A stretch of 25,365 nucleotides of DNA, from assembly GCA_041912175.1 (NCBI GenBank), contig JAYRNN010000065.1, forward strand, positions 1 to 25,365. The letters run 5' to 3'. Each line of letters opens with the position of its first letter. Position 1 is the first letter of the stretch. The DNA comes from CAZAGA01 sp041912175. Its GTDB lineage: Bacteria; Chloroflexota; Anaerolineae; Anaerolineales; UBA4823. The translations under genes were made by a program, and so were the position numbers. The notes under the pieces are model-generated. The model saw only the letters and a program-made list of their open reading frames with translations, was not told the origin of the DNA and ran no database searches. Shown piece by piece: positions 8,591-17,382 of the stretch.

Positions 8591-11491
8591 ATGGCTGATA
8601 AAAATAATCACGGACCCAAAAACAAGGAAAATCATTTAGCGCTGCACTGGCATTCACTGGATCTGGATGATGTCCATGTTAAGCTGCAGGCGCCTGCTGA
8701 TGGTCTGACTTCAGAAGAAGTCTCCAGGCGCCTGGAGAAATATGGCCCCAACGAGCTCAAAGAAAAACCCAAGCCCACCTTCTTCCAATTGGTATTGGCC
8801 CAGCTCAACAATTTCATCGTTATCCTTTTGATTGTCGCCTCAGTTGTTTCTGCACTGCTCGGCGATTGGATCGAAGCTGGCGTAATTATGTTGATCGTGG
8901 TGCTGAATGCCATCCTCGGTGTGGTTCAGGAGAGCCGGGCGGAAGAGGCTCTGGCGGCGTTGAAGAAAATGGCTGCTCCAGAATCTCAGGTGATGCGAGA
9001 CGGGCAGCGTGTGTCCGTTCCGGCCAGCGGGCTGGTGCCGGGGGATGTGGTTTATTTGGAAGCGGGCAATTTCGTGCCTGCCGATATGCGCCTGATTGAG
9101 GCGGTCAACTTGCGCGTGGAGGAGGCTGCGCTAACCGGTGAATCGGTGCCGGTGCAGAAAAATGCCGCCCTCGTCTTGGATGAAGACGCTTCCCTGGGCG
9201 ACCGAAAGAACACCGTCTTTATGGGTACGGTGGTAAATTACGGCCGTGGGCGCGGGATCGTGGTCGATACGGGTATGACTACCCAGCTTGGCATGATTGC
9301 GGATATGCTGCAATCCGTCGAGGAGGAAGGCACACCGCTGCAGAAAAAACTGGATCAATTAGGCAAGACGCTCGGGATTGCCGCCCTGGCGATCTGTGGT
9401 GTGGTATTTATTTTAGGCGCTTATCGTAGCGGTGTATTTACCGAAGGATGGACAGCCGAAACGCAAGCGGCTTTGCTCGACAGTTTCATGATCGCGGTTG
9501 GACTGGCGATCGCGGCTGTCCCTGAAGGTTTGGCGGCCGTCGTCACGATCAGCCTGGCATTAGGCATGCGCGAAATGGTGAAGCGCCATGCCTTGATCCG
9601 CAAGCTGGCATCCGTGGAAACGCTTGGTTCAGCCACCGTGATCTGCTCGGATAAAACCGGCACCCTGACCCAGAATGTAATGACCGTCACGCGTATGTGG
9701 GTGGATGGCAAGGTCGCCGAGGTATCTGGTACGGGTTACGACCCGGTTGGAGATTTCTTTATCGATGGGCAGCAGGCTGATTTGCAGAAAGCGCCCGGGA
9801 TGACCACGGTGCTGTGGGTAGGCGTCTTAAATAACGATGCCGCCCTGGAACCGGTTTCTGGAGAAGGTTACTCCACGTTTCGGATTGTGGGCGACCCTAC
9901 AGAAGGCGCAATGTTGGTTGCAGCGAAGAAAGCCTGGAAAGAGCTGGAAGAATTACCCCTCGCCTACCCGCGTCGCAAAGAAATCCCCTTCGATTCAGCC
10001 CTCAAGCGCATGACGACCGTCCACGAAATCACCTGGATTAAAGAAGCCGGTCTCTCCCCTTTCAAGGATCAGAGCGCCCTGGGCAAGCATGCAGTCACCG
10101 TCAAAGGCGCGCCAGACCTGGTGCTAGAATTGTGCACCGATTACCAGACTCTGAATGACGACGTTCGCCCTCTGACAGACGAGATGCGTCGTCATATCCA
10201 GGCTGCTAATGACCGCATGACGAATGACGCGTTGCGAGTGATGGGTTTTGCTTACCGCATCGAGTCAGACATACCCGATGAGCTCACTCGAGAATATGCA
10301 GAGCAAGGTCTGATTTTTGCGGGGCTGATGGGCATGATCGACCCGGCTCGACCAGAAGTAAAACCGGCGCTCGAAAAAGCGCGCCGCGCAGGTATTCGCA
10401 CGCTGATGATCACCGGCGATTATCCCAACACCGGCCGGGCAGTGGCCGAAAGCATCGGGCTGCTGAGCCCCGGCCATAAGGTAATGACCGGCGCGCAACT
10501 GAATGATATCAACGACGCTCAGTTGACGAAAGAAGTCGAAGTCACCGATGTGTTCGCTCGCGTTTCGCCCGAGCACAAGATGCGTATTGTCGATGCCTTG
10601 CGCGCCAATAACGAAGTGGTCGCCATGACTGGCGATGGGGTTAACGATGCCCCGGCGATCAAACGCGCAGATATCGGCGTCTCGATGGGTATCACAGGCA
10701 CCGATGTGGCCAAGCAGACCGCAGATATGGTCTTGACCGATGATAATTATGTCAGTATTGTGTCGGCGGTGGAACAAGGCAGGATCATTTACGCCAACAT
10801 CCGTAAATTTGTCTTCTTCCTGGTCTCTTCGAACACCGCAGAGATTATGATCATCTTCCTGGCGACGCTGGCCGGCCTGCCGATGCCATTGACCGTTATT
10901 CAATTGCTATGGCTCAATTTGCTCACCGATGGCGCCCCGGCTTTGGCGTTGGCGATGGAAAAAGGCGACCCAGATATCATGGATCGCCCACCGCGGCCCA
11001 AGAGCGAATCGATTATCAACAAAACCATGGGCCTTGGTATTGGCATTCAAACGATCGCTCAGACCGGTGCGGTCCTGGCTGCTTTTCTGCTTGGTTTGTA
11101 CTGGCACCTGGAATCCGGCGCCGTGATCCCGGCTGGGACGAATGCTTTTCATTACCTGCTCCAGCATAACTGGCGTGGTGTGGACGTGAAAACCGCTGAG
11201 ACAATGGCCTTCGTGACCCTGTCCTTGTGTGAGCTGTTTCGCGCTTACACGGTCCGCTCGGAGCGCGCCTCAATATTCACAATCGGCGTGTTCTCCAATA
11301 AATACATGCAGATGGCGGTGGGTCTATCGATCCTCCTGTTGTTGTTGGTGGTCAACATACCCTTCCTGCAGCCGATCTTCAATACCCACTTCTTGTCGCC
11401 CACAGAATGGGCGATTGTACTCGGCCTGGCGTTGATCCCGGCTGTTGCGGAAGAATTGACCAAGCTGTATCTGCGTATGAGTTCAAAATAG
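8591..11491 (+). CDS. P-type Ca2+-transporting ATPase (SERCA/PacL-like, P2A)
   Basis: An ATP-driven cation pump in the cytoplasmic membrane, most likely exporting Ca2+. Domains in order: N-terminal cation-ATPase domain; membrane helices M1-M2; actuator loop with TGES at 182-185; M3-M4 with VPEGL (Glu312); the phosphorylated Asp354 in DKTGT; KGAPD in the nucleotide domain; TGDGVNDAP from 680; then M5-M10. By alignment to SERCA, the calcium ligands appear conserved: Glu312, Asn748, Glu751, Asn776, Thr779, Asp780 and Glu881. That predicts a two-site pump rather than a one-site PMCA type. At 966 aa it is full length. AGAGGA precedes the ATG, 53 nt after gnd. Its place among pentose-phosphate genes is unexplained. 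Na+ or Mn2+ transport is less likely but not excluded. Confidence 0.93.
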   Translation: MADKNNHGPKNKENHLALHWHSLDLDDVHVKLQAPADGLTSEEVSRRLEKYGPNELKEKPKPTFFQLVLAQLNNFIVILLIVASVVSALLGDWIEAGVIMLIVVLNAILGVVQESRAEEALAALKKMAAPESQVMRDGQRVSVPASGLVPGDVVYLEAGNFVPADMRLIEAVNLRVEEAALTGESVPVQKNAALVLDEDASLGDRKNTVFMGTVVNYGRGRGIVVDTGMTTQLGMIADMLQSVEEEGTPLQKKLDQLGKTLGIAALAICGVVFILGAYRSGVFTEGWTAETQAALLDSFMIAVGLAIAAVPEGLAAVVTISLALGMREMVKRHALIRKLASVETLGSATVICSDKTGTLTQNVMTVTRMWVDGKVAEVSGTGYDPVGDFFIDGQQADLQKAPGMTTVLWVGVLNNDAALEPVSGEGYSTFRIVGDPTEGAMLVAAKKAWKELEELPLAYPRRKEIPFDSALKRMTTVHEITWIKEAGLSPFKDQSALGKHAVTVKGAPDLVLELCTDYQTLNDDVRPLTDEMRRHIQAANDRMTNDALRVMGFAYRIESDIPDELTREYAEQGLIFAGLMGMIDPARPEVKPALEKARRAGIRTLMITGDYPNTGRAVAESIGLLSPGHKVMTGAQLNDINDAQLTKEVEVTDVFARVSPEHKMRIVDALRANNEVVAMTGDGVNDAPAIKRADIGVSMGITGTDVAKQTADMVLTDDNYVSIVSAVEQGRIIYANIRKFVFFLVSSNTAEIMIIFLATLAGLPMPLTVIQLLWLNLLTDGAPALALAMEKGDPDIMDRPPRPKSESIINKTMGLGIGIQTIAQTGAVLAAFLLGLYWHLESGAVIPAGTNAFHYLLQHNWRGVDVKTAETMAFVTLSLCELFRAYTVRSERASIFTIGVFSNKYMQMAVGLSILLLLLVVNIPFLQPIFNTHFLSPTEWAIVLGLALIPAVAEELTKLYLRMSSK

Positions 11492-11497
11492 ATAGCC

Positions 11498-11536
11498 GTT
11501 TGGAGTAAGTTGATCTATAATCATCTCGCTCCAAAC
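11498..11536 (+). promoter_or_regulatory. Inverted repeat bracketing a -10 box upstream of tkt
   Basis: GTTTGGAG (11498-11505) and CTCCAAAC (11529-11536) form a perfect 8-bp inverted repeat. TATAAT (11516-11521) sits between the arms, 42 nt before the tkt ATG. It could be an operator around a promoter internal to the gene cluster or an RNA hairpin. No good -35 hexamer was found. Confidence 0.45.
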
Positions 11537-11563
11537 ACAATCTGACACAAAGTGAGAATTTCT

Positions 11564-13570
11564 ATGAAAGAAACCAAACAACTTCAAACGCTAGCTCTCA
11601 ATACGATCCGTTTTCTGTCGGCCGATGGCGTGCAGCAGGCCAATTCGGGTCACCCCGGCTTGCCGATGGGCGCCGCCCCGCTGGCTTACACCGTGTGGAC
11701 CCGCCACCTACGCCACAACCCGAGCAACCCCCATTGGCCGGATCGTGACCGCTTCATCCTCTCCGGTGGGCATGGCTCGATGCTGCTTTACAGTATGCTG
11801 CACCTGACGGGGTATGATCTGCCTTTGGATGAGCTGAAGCGCTTCCGCCAATGGGGCAGCTTAACCCCAGGGCATCCGGAATTTGGGTTGACCCCCGGCA
11901 TCGAAACCACCACCGGTCCATTAGGACAAGGTTTTTCGAATGGCGTCGGCATGGCCATGGTTGAAGCCCACCTGGCGAAGGTTTATAACCGCCCAGGCCA
12001 TGAAGTGATTAACCACTACGTCTACGCGATTGTCACGGATGGCGATCTGATGGAAGGGGTGGCCTCCGAAGCAGCTTCACTGGCCGGTCATCTCAAGCTC
12101 GGCAAGCTCATCTACCTATATGATGACAACCATATTTCCATCGAAGGTTCCACCGACATCGCTTTTACCGAGGACCGTGGCAAGCGTTTCGAAGCTTACG
12201 ATTGGCACGTACAGCGTGTGGAAGACTCGCTTGACATCGATGCGATCGATCGCGCCATCCAGGCCGCCCGAGAGGATCCGCGCCCGTCATTGATCATGGT
12301 GCGCACGATCATCGGTTATAGTCTGCCGACGCGCGCCGGCACCGCTAAAGCCCATGGTGAACCGCCCGGCGATGCCGAGCTTAATGGCGCTAAGGAAAAG
12401 CTGGGTTGGCCGCTCGAGCCGCGCTTCTATATCCCCGAAGAGTCGCTGGCTTTTTTCCGCCAGGCTGTTTCGAATGGCGTCGAATGGGAAAGCGACTGGC
12501 AGCAAAAGATGGCCGCCTATCAAGCGGAATGTCCCGAACTCGCCGCTGAGCTCGAGCGCCGCCTGGCCGGCGAGCTGCCGGAAGGTTGGGATAAGGCGCT
12601 GGTTGAATTCCCTGCCGATCCAAAAGGCATTGCTACTCGAGCCGCATCGGGTAAAGTCTTGAATGCGCTGACTGGCAGTCTGCCAGAGCTGTTTGGAGGT
12701 TCGGCCGACCTGGCGCCATCGAACAATACCTGGATGGCTAATAGCCCGGCCTTTGCTTCCGATTGCTATGAAGGGAATAACATCCACTTCGGTGTACGCG
12801 AACACGGGATGGGCGCAGTGGTTAACGGCATGGCATATCATGGCGGGGTGATCCCATATGGCGCGACTTTCCTGGTCTTTTCAGATTATATGCGCGGCGC
12901 CCTGCGCCTTTCAGCCCTCTCGCATCTGGGCTCGATCTGGATTTTCACCCACGACAGCATCGGCGTTGGCGAAGATGGCCCCACGCACCAGCCGGTCGAG
13001 CACATGGCTGCCCTGCGCGCGATCCCCAATATGCTGACGCTGCGCCCGGCCGACGCTAACGAAACCCTGGAGGCCTGGAAGATCGCCATTGAAAACCGTC
13101 ACCGGCCGACCGCCCTGGCGCTCACCCGCCAAAACCTGCCCACCCTCGACCGCACGGTCTTTGCCCCAGCCGCTGGCCTGCGCAAGGGCGCTTACGTACT
13201 GGCAGAACTTGGAAGCGGAAAACCACAAGCCATCTTGATGGCGAGCGGGTCAGAGGTTGGCTTGATCGTCGAGGCCGGCCAGCAGTTGGCCGCCAAAGGC
13301 GTGTCCGTCCGCCTTGTCTCCTTCCCCAGTTGGGAGCTGTTTAACGAACAGGACCAGGCCTATCGCGACTCGGTGCTGCCCCCCGATATCGAGCAGCGCC
13401 TGGCGGTCGAGGCAGGCATCTCGCAGGGTTGGCATCGTTGGGTTGGCTCGAAAGGCCGCGTGCTCGGGCTGGATCGCTTCGGCGCGTCTGCCCCGGCCAA
13501 CCTGGTATTTAAGAACCTGGGCTTTTCAGTCGAAAACATCCTGGGGATCGTCCAGGACATGTTAAAATAA
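11564..13570 (+). CDS. tkt: Transketolase
   Basis: Thiamine-diphosphate enzyme that moves two-carbon units between pentose, tetrose and hexose phosphates in the non-oxidative pentose-phosphate pathway. Characteristic parts are SGHPGLPMGAAP near residue 28, LSGGHGSMLLYSMLHL, GPLGQGFSNGVGMA, the ThDP/Mg2+ motif from TDGDLMEG to the DDN of IYLYDDNHISIEG, and the pyrimidine domain with GVREHGMGAVVNGMAYHGG. The C-terminal domain is complete. At 668 aa it matches the 660-670 of bacterial TktA. ATG 11564 was chosen over GTG 11552, which overlaps the only SD-like stretch (GTGAGA, 6 nt upstream of the ATG). The gene ends 26 nt before tal, so the pair is probably co-transcribed. Confidence 0.96.
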   Translation: MKETKQLQTLALNTIRFLSADGVQQANSGHPGLPMGAAPLAYTVWTRHLRHNPSNPHWPDRDRFILSGGHGSMLLYSMLHLTGYDLPLDELKRFRQWGSLTPGHPEFGLTPGIETTTGPLGQGFSNGVGMAMVEAHLAKVYNRPGHEVINHYVYAIVTDGDLMEGVASEAASLAGHLKLGKLIYLYDDNHISIEGSTDIAFTEDRGKRFEAYDWHVQRVEDSLDIDAIDRAIQAAREDPRPSLIMVRTIIGYSLPTRAGTAKAHGEPPGDAELNGAKEKLGWPLEPRFYIPEESLAFFRQAVSNGVEWESDWQQKMAAYQAECPELAAELERRLAGELPEGWDKALVEFPADPKGIATRAASGKVLNALTGSLPELFGGSADLAPSNNTWMANSPAFASDCYEGNNIHFGVREHGMGAVVNGMAYHGGVIPYGATFLVFSDYMRGALRLSALSHLGSIWIFTHDSIGVGEDGPTHQPVEHMAALRAIPNMLTLRPADANETLEAWKIAIENRHRPTALALTRQNLPTLDRTVFAPAAGLRKGAYVLAELGSGKPQAILMASGSEVGLIVEAGQQLAAKGVSVRLVSFPSWELFNEQDQAYRDSVLPPDIEQRLAVEAGISQGWHRWVGSKGRVLGLDRFGASAPANLVFKNLGFSVENILGIVQDMLK

Positions 13571-13596
13571 TTTCCTTCTTAGATTTGTGAGCAAAA

Positions 13597-14715
13597 ATGA
13601 ACGCAACCTTGAGACTACTTGAAGCCGGACAGTCGGTCTGGTACGATAACATTCAGCGCCAGTTGCTTGAAAATGGGGAAATGGCGCGCATGATCAAGCA
13701 AGGCGAGATCCGGGGGGTTACATCCAACCCAACCATCTTTATGAATGCCATCACCAAGTCGCACGATTACGATGCTGGCCTGGCGTCGCTGGCGCGCGCT
13801 GGATATAAAGCGCAAGAGATCTTTTTCCACCTGGCCATCGAGGATATCCAGGCCGCGGCTGATCTATTCCAATCCCTGTATGCCGAATCGGACGCTGGCG
13901 ATGGGTATGTCAGCCTGGAAGTAAGCCCTTACCTGGCAAATGACACTGCCGGGACCCTCGATCAAGCGAAGAGCCTATGGTCGCGCGTGAACCGTCCCAA
14001 CCTGATGATTAAGATCCCCGCCACCAAAGCCGGTCTGCCTGCTATCACCCAGGCCATCGCCGAGGGGATCAACGTCAATGTAACCCTCATCTTCTCGCTC
14101 GCCCGCTATACAGAAGTAATGCATGCCTACATAAGCGGTCTCGAGCAGCGCCTGGCGAAGGGATTACCCATCGATCGAATTGCCTCTGTGGCGTCTTTCT
14201 TTGTCTCGCGGGTCGATACCAAAGTAGATGCCTGGCTGCAAGCGATCATCAACGACCAGCCCGCAAAGGCAGCGACTGCCGAGGCCTTGCTTGGTAAAGC
14301 CGCAATCGCCAACGCTTGCCTTGCTTATGCCGATTTCAAGGAAGTCATTGCTTCCGAGCGGTGGCAGGCGCTAAAAGCTGCCGGCGCATGCCCACAACGT
14401 CCACTATGGGCCTCAACCAGCACCAAGAATCCTGCCTATCGCGATGTGATCTATGTCGAGGAATTGGTCGGCCCTGATACGGTCAACACGATGCCTCCCC
14501 AGACCGTGGTCGCTTTTCTGGAGCATGGCTTGGTCCACCCGCGCTGCCTGGATGAGAACCTGGCCAGCGCCAGGCCGACCTTTGACGGCCTGGAGGCCTT
14601 GGGAATCTCCATGGCCGATGCCACCCAGCAATTGGAAGATGAAGGCGTACAATCCTTCTCGGATGCTTATACCGCGTTGCTGGCAGAGATCGATAAACGC
14701 GTGCAGACCTTATAG
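13597..14715 (+). CDS. tal: Transaldolase
   Basis: Transfers a dihydroxyacetone unit between sedoheptulose 7-phosphate and glyceraldehyde 3-phosphate, pairing with transketolase. SVWYDNIQR (Asp17), RGVTSNPTIF, and IKIPATKAG with the Schiff-base Lys139 are diagnostic. GINVNVTLIFSLARY and VASFFVSRVDTKVD follow. The length of 372 aa fits the long TAL-type transaldolase of actinobacteria and related groups rather than the 220-aa TalC type. It is not fused to glucose-6-phosphate isomerase, as some long transaldolases are. The Shine-Dalgarno is weak (GTGAGC), so translation may depend on coupling to tkt 26 nt upstream. An intrinsic terminator follows 24 nt after the stop. Confidence 0.95.
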   Translation: MNATLRLLEAGQSVWYDNIQRQLLENGEMARMIKQGEIRGVTSNPTIFMNAITKSHDYDAGLASLARAGYKAQEIFFHLAIEDIQAAADLFQSLYAESDAGDGYVSLEVSPYLANDTAGTLDQAKSLWSRVNRPNLMIKIPATKAGLPAITQAIAEGINVNVTLIFSLARYTEVMHAYISGLEQRLAKGLPIDRIASVASFFVSRVDTKVDAWLQAIINDQPAKAATAEALLGKAAIANACLAYADFKEVIASERWQALKAAGACPQRPLWASTSTKNPAYRDVIYVEELVGPDTVNTMPPQTVVAFLEHGLVHPRCLDENLASARPTFDGLEALGISMADATQQLEDEGVQSFSDAYTALLAEIDKRVQTL

Positions 14716-14739
14716 GCTTAAGGAAGCGATCTTCACAGA

Positions 14740-14772
14740 GTGGGAGCGCCGCTTTCAACGCTCCCGCTTTTT
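14740..14772 (+). terminator. Rho-independent terminator after tal
   Basis: GTGGGAGCG (14740-14748) pairs with CGCTCCCGC (14759-14767), one wobble in nine pairs, over a 10-nt loop. Five T residues follow at 14768-14772. It closes the gnd-ATPase-tkt-tal run. Confidence 0.88.
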
Positions 14773-14812
14773 GTTGATGTGCGCGCCTGGTGCGGAGGGC
14801 GCCTGTAGCGGT

Positions 14813-15961
14813 TCAGGGATCGCCCAGGGTCAGGAAGGTTTCTGTATTGAGGAAGCGCCCGATATCGGCGACCTCTACTTCGATCAAGGGGATGAGATCC
14901 GTTTGTAATTTCTCGAAGGGCTCGAGCGCAATTTCCAGACGGGAATTGCGCCTGATCATGCGCCAGACGCCGCGTGCCTGTCCATCAACCAACAAGGCAG
15001 CGTGGATGATACCTCCGTCGAAAACCTGCGCACTAAAAGCAGGGGCAATTACCTGGTCGCGACTGGCATAACCCAGCAAGTAGGTATCGAAACGGGGCAA
15101 AAGGCGTACCAGCGGCTCTGAGATAGAGTCGCCATCGAACCAGCCAAGCTGTGATTTCAACAGCCAGGCCGATTTGCCGGCGACTGTCACGGCGACAAGC
15201 TGTTCTGAGACAAGTTCCCAGGCCGCGCGAACTTCGCCGGCCTTCAAACCAGACCATTTTGCCAGGTCCGCCGGCGTCGCCGGGGCATAAGCGGCCAGGT
15301 ATCGCAGCGCGAGCCGTTCTAGGGCGGTCTCGTAGGGCAGCGGTTGTGGTTTGCCAAGCCAGGTTTCAAACGACACATAGGCCGGCTCTTTCCCGCGTTG
15401 TGGGCCGCGCAGCACGCGGCCCTCCAGCGCGGCCCGGAAAAGGATATGCATTGGGGCCTGTCCCTGGCTGGGCAGCGAATTTTCTTTCAACAAGCGGATA
15501 ATATCTGGTCGGACCAGCTCGCCGCGCTGATCCAGTGCTTCGGAAAGGATTTGCAGCCCAAGCTGTGCACTCCCGTCGTCCCATCCGAGCTGGTGTAGGC
15601 GCCGCCGGTCGCCCGCGATGAGAGCCGGACCCAGGAATGGGACCAGCCAGACGGCATCCGCGGCGCTGACCAGGTGCAGTGTGCCGCGCAAACACCAAAT
15701 CCAGGCCAGCGTGCGTTCCATCTGCCGCGCTCGATCGAGCTGAGCCGCCGTCAAGCCGGGAGCGCGCGCCCGCAAGGATAACATCCCGGCCGGCAGGTCC
15801 TGGGCCTGGACGGCCAGGATAGCTGTGATCGCCTGTGAGGGGGATATTTCCTGATACCCATCCTGGCGCAGCAGCCCCTGAGCGCGCATACGCAGGCGGA
15901 GCGCTTGATCTTCCGAGAGTTCCAGATGCCCCCTTTGCGATGCCATCTTATTGAAAGCCAT
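14813..15961 (-). CDS. Winged-helix DNA-binding protein of the AlkZ/YcaQ family (possible crosslink DNA glycosylase)
   Basis: Belongs to the HTH_42 family, whose characterised members AlkZ and YcaQ/AlkX excise alkylated bases and unhook interstrand crosslinks. The family-typical segment AVQAQDLPAGMLSLRARAP contains Gln52-Ala-Gln54, matching the Q-x-Q catalytic motif described for AlkZ. LAWIWCLRGTLHLV (about residues 86-99) and LLPRFDTYLLGYASRD near the C-terminus are further family signatures. At 382 aa the protein is full length. The ATG at 15961 lies only 8 nt after a TATAAT box, so the message would be essentially leaderless; Met6 (15946) is an alternative start without a Shine-Dalgarno. 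It diverges from the flavoprotein gene. Activity is inferred from family and motif only. Confidence 0.82.
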   Translation of the reverse strand: MAFNKMASQRGHLELSEDQALRLRMRAQGLLRQDGYQEISPSQAITAILAVQAQDLPAGMLSLRARAPGLTAAQLDRARQMERTLAWIWCLRGTLHLVSAADAVWLVPFLGPALIAGDRRRLHQLGWDDGSAQLGLQILSEALDQRGELVRPDIIRLLKENSLPSQGQAPMHILFRAALEGRVLRGPQRGKEPAYVSFETWLGKPQPLPYETALERLALRYLAAYAPATPADLAKWSGLKAGEVRAAWELVSEQLVAVTVAGKSAWLLKSQLGWFDGDSISEPLVRLLPRFDTYLLGYASRDQVIAPAFSAQVFDGGIIHAALLVDGQARGVWRMIRRNSRLEIALEPFEKLQTDLIPLIEVEVADIGRFLNTETFLTLGDP

Positions 15962-15969
15962 AGTCTAAG

Positions 15970-15998
15970 ATTATACCAATCGAAAATTAAAGTGTAAA
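15970..15998 (-). promoter_or_regulatory. Sigma70-type promoter, leaderless arrangement
   Basis: On the minus strand, TTTACA (15993-15998), a 17-nt spacer, then TATAAT (15970-15975). The start codon begins 8 nt after the -10 box, so the transcript would start at or within a few bases of the ATG. Confidence 0.72.
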
Positions 15999-16023
15999 TA
16001 AGGTCGTATTTATCCTTTTCGTG

Positions 16024-16029
16024 TATAAT
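16024..16029 (+). promoter_or_regulatory. Putative -10 box for the flavoprotein gene
   Basis: TATAAT 29 nt before ATG 16058. It overlaps the in-frame ATG at 16028, which argues against that upstream start. The -35 is not recognisable. Confidence 0.5.
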
Positions 16030-16057
16030 GGGTCCTATCGAAGAGGAATATACCGAA

Positions 16058-17284
16058 ATGACCGAATCCATCGAAACACTCATCATAGGCGCCGGACAGG
16101 CCGGCCTGTCGCTCAGTTATTATCTGACTCAGCAGCATCGTGCGCATTTCGTCTTGGAGCAAGCCGCCCAGGTGGCTGAGGCCTGGCGCAATCATCGCTG
16201 GGATTCGTTCACCTTGAATACCCCTAACTGGCAAACCTGCCTGCCGGGTTACGAATATCAAGGCGACGACACCGATGGGTTTATGCCGCGCGATGAGATC
16301 GTGGCATATTTTGAGGGTTATGCAGCCAGCTTTAATCCGCCCATCCGTTTTGGCGTACACGCCGAAGCAGTCGACCAGGCGGGCTCCAAATTCCGGGTGC
16401 AGACCAACCAGGGCGATTACCAGGCCGATAACGTGGTCATCGCCACGGGTTTGTTTCAAAGACCGCGCATCCCGGCTTTTAGTTCTAGACTATCACCCAG
16501 GCTGACTCAGCTCCATTCCAGCGAATACCGTAGCCCGGCGCAGCTTCCGCCCGGCGCAGTGCTGGTGGTGGGCTCAGCCCAATCCGGTTGCCAGATCGCT
16601 GAAGAGCTTTACCAGAGCGGTCGCAAGATATACCTGAGCGTCGGTAAAGGTTCGGGACGCGCCCCGCGCCGCTATCGCGGTAAGGACACTTTGTGGTGGC
16701 TGACCCAGACGGGCTTTTTCGACCGCATGGTGGATAAGCTGCCCTCGCCTCAAGCGAAATTCGCCGCTAACCCGCAGATCTCTGGCAATGCCGGCGGGCA
16801 CACCATCAACCTGCACCAGTTCAGCCGCGACGGCGTGATCTTGCTGGGCCGAGTCATCGATGCACATGCAGAGCGGGTCGCCTTTGCCCCCGATCTGATG
16901 GAAAGCCTGGCCGCAATCGATAAATTCGAGGTTGATCTGGTTAAAAACATCGATGATTTCATCGCCAGGAACGGGATTAAAGCGCCGGAAGAAAACTTGC
17001 CGCACCTGACCGATGGTTATGCCTCCCTTGCGCCTATCGAATTGGACTTATCTGCAGCGAGGATTTCCACCGTAATATGGGCGATGGGTTACCAGCATGA
17101 TTTTTCCTGGGTGCACCTGCCGGTGCTTGACGCGGACGGATTTCCGATCCAGCAATTCGGCGTAACCGCCTTCCCAGGTTTGTACTTCCTTGGGCTGCCG
17201 TGGTTGTACAAACTTAAGTCAGGCTTGCTATTCGGCGTCGGCGAACACGCCGCCTACATCGCCTCCCAGATCCGATCATCCTAA
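16058..17284 (+). CDS. FMO-like FAD/NAD(P)-dependent oxidoreductase (TrkA/CzcO-type flavoprotein)
   Basis: A soluble flavoprotein of about 408 aa with two dinucleotide-binding folds. The N-terminal FAD motif is GAGQAG (residues 11-16), followed by the family segment WRNHRWDSFTLNTPNW. A linker with QLHSSEYR corresponds to the FMO fingerprint region, and a second Rossmann motif VVGSAQSGCQIAEEL binds NAD(P)H. The tail WAMGYQHDFSW and PGLYFLGLPW is typical of COG2072 flavoproteins. These are often annotated as monooxygenases or putative K+ transport flavoproteins, but substrates are mostly unknown. ATG 16058 was chosen because AGAGGA (16042-16047) lies 10 nt upstream, while ATG 16028 falls inside the -10 box. 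It diverges from the AlkZ-like gene with 96 nt between starts, so the two promoters nearly abut. Confidence 0.85.
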   Translation: MTESIETLIIGAGQAGLSLSYYLTQQHRAHFVLEQAAQVAEAWRNHRWDSFTLNTPNWQTCLPGYEYQGDDTDGFMPRDEIVAYFEGYAASFNPPIRFGVHAEAVDQAGSKFRVQTNQGDYQADNVVIATGLFQRPRIPAFSSRLSPRLTQLHSSEYRSPAQLPPGAVLVVGSAQSGCQIAEELYQSGRKIYLSVGKGSGRAPRRYRGKDTLWWLTQTGFFDRMVDKLPSPQAKFAANPQISGNAGGHTINLHQFSRDGVILLGRVIDAHAERVAFAPDLMESLAAIDKFEVDLVKNIDDFIARNGIKAPEENLPHLTDGYASLAPIELDLSAARISTVIWAMGYQHDFSWVHLPVLDADGFPIQQFGVTAFPGLYFLGLPWLYKLKSGLLFGVGEHAAYIASQIRSS

Positions 17285-17369
17285 AAAGAAGGCTTATTTT
17301 CGCTAACCCGAATTCACGTTATTTACAAATCTTTTTCCTGTAGGAAGGCCAGGCTGCTTCAGACCGGGT

Positions 17370-17375
17370 TATAAT
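17370..17375 (+). promoter_or_regulatory. Putative -10 box giving a leaderless lytic transglycosylase mRNA
   Basis: TATAAT with its last base 7 nt before ATG 17383, so transcription would begin at about the start codon. No Shine-Dalgarno precedes that ATG. The -35 is weak. Confidence 0.5.
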
Positions 17376-17382
17376 GGCAGCT

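Noticed and set aside
10265..10903. Long minus-strand reading frame (about 212 codons) opposite the Ca2+ ATPase
   Set aside because: It lies wholly inside a gene with every P-type ATPase motif, has no family signature and no Shine-Dalgarno; it is an antisense shadow of codon bias.
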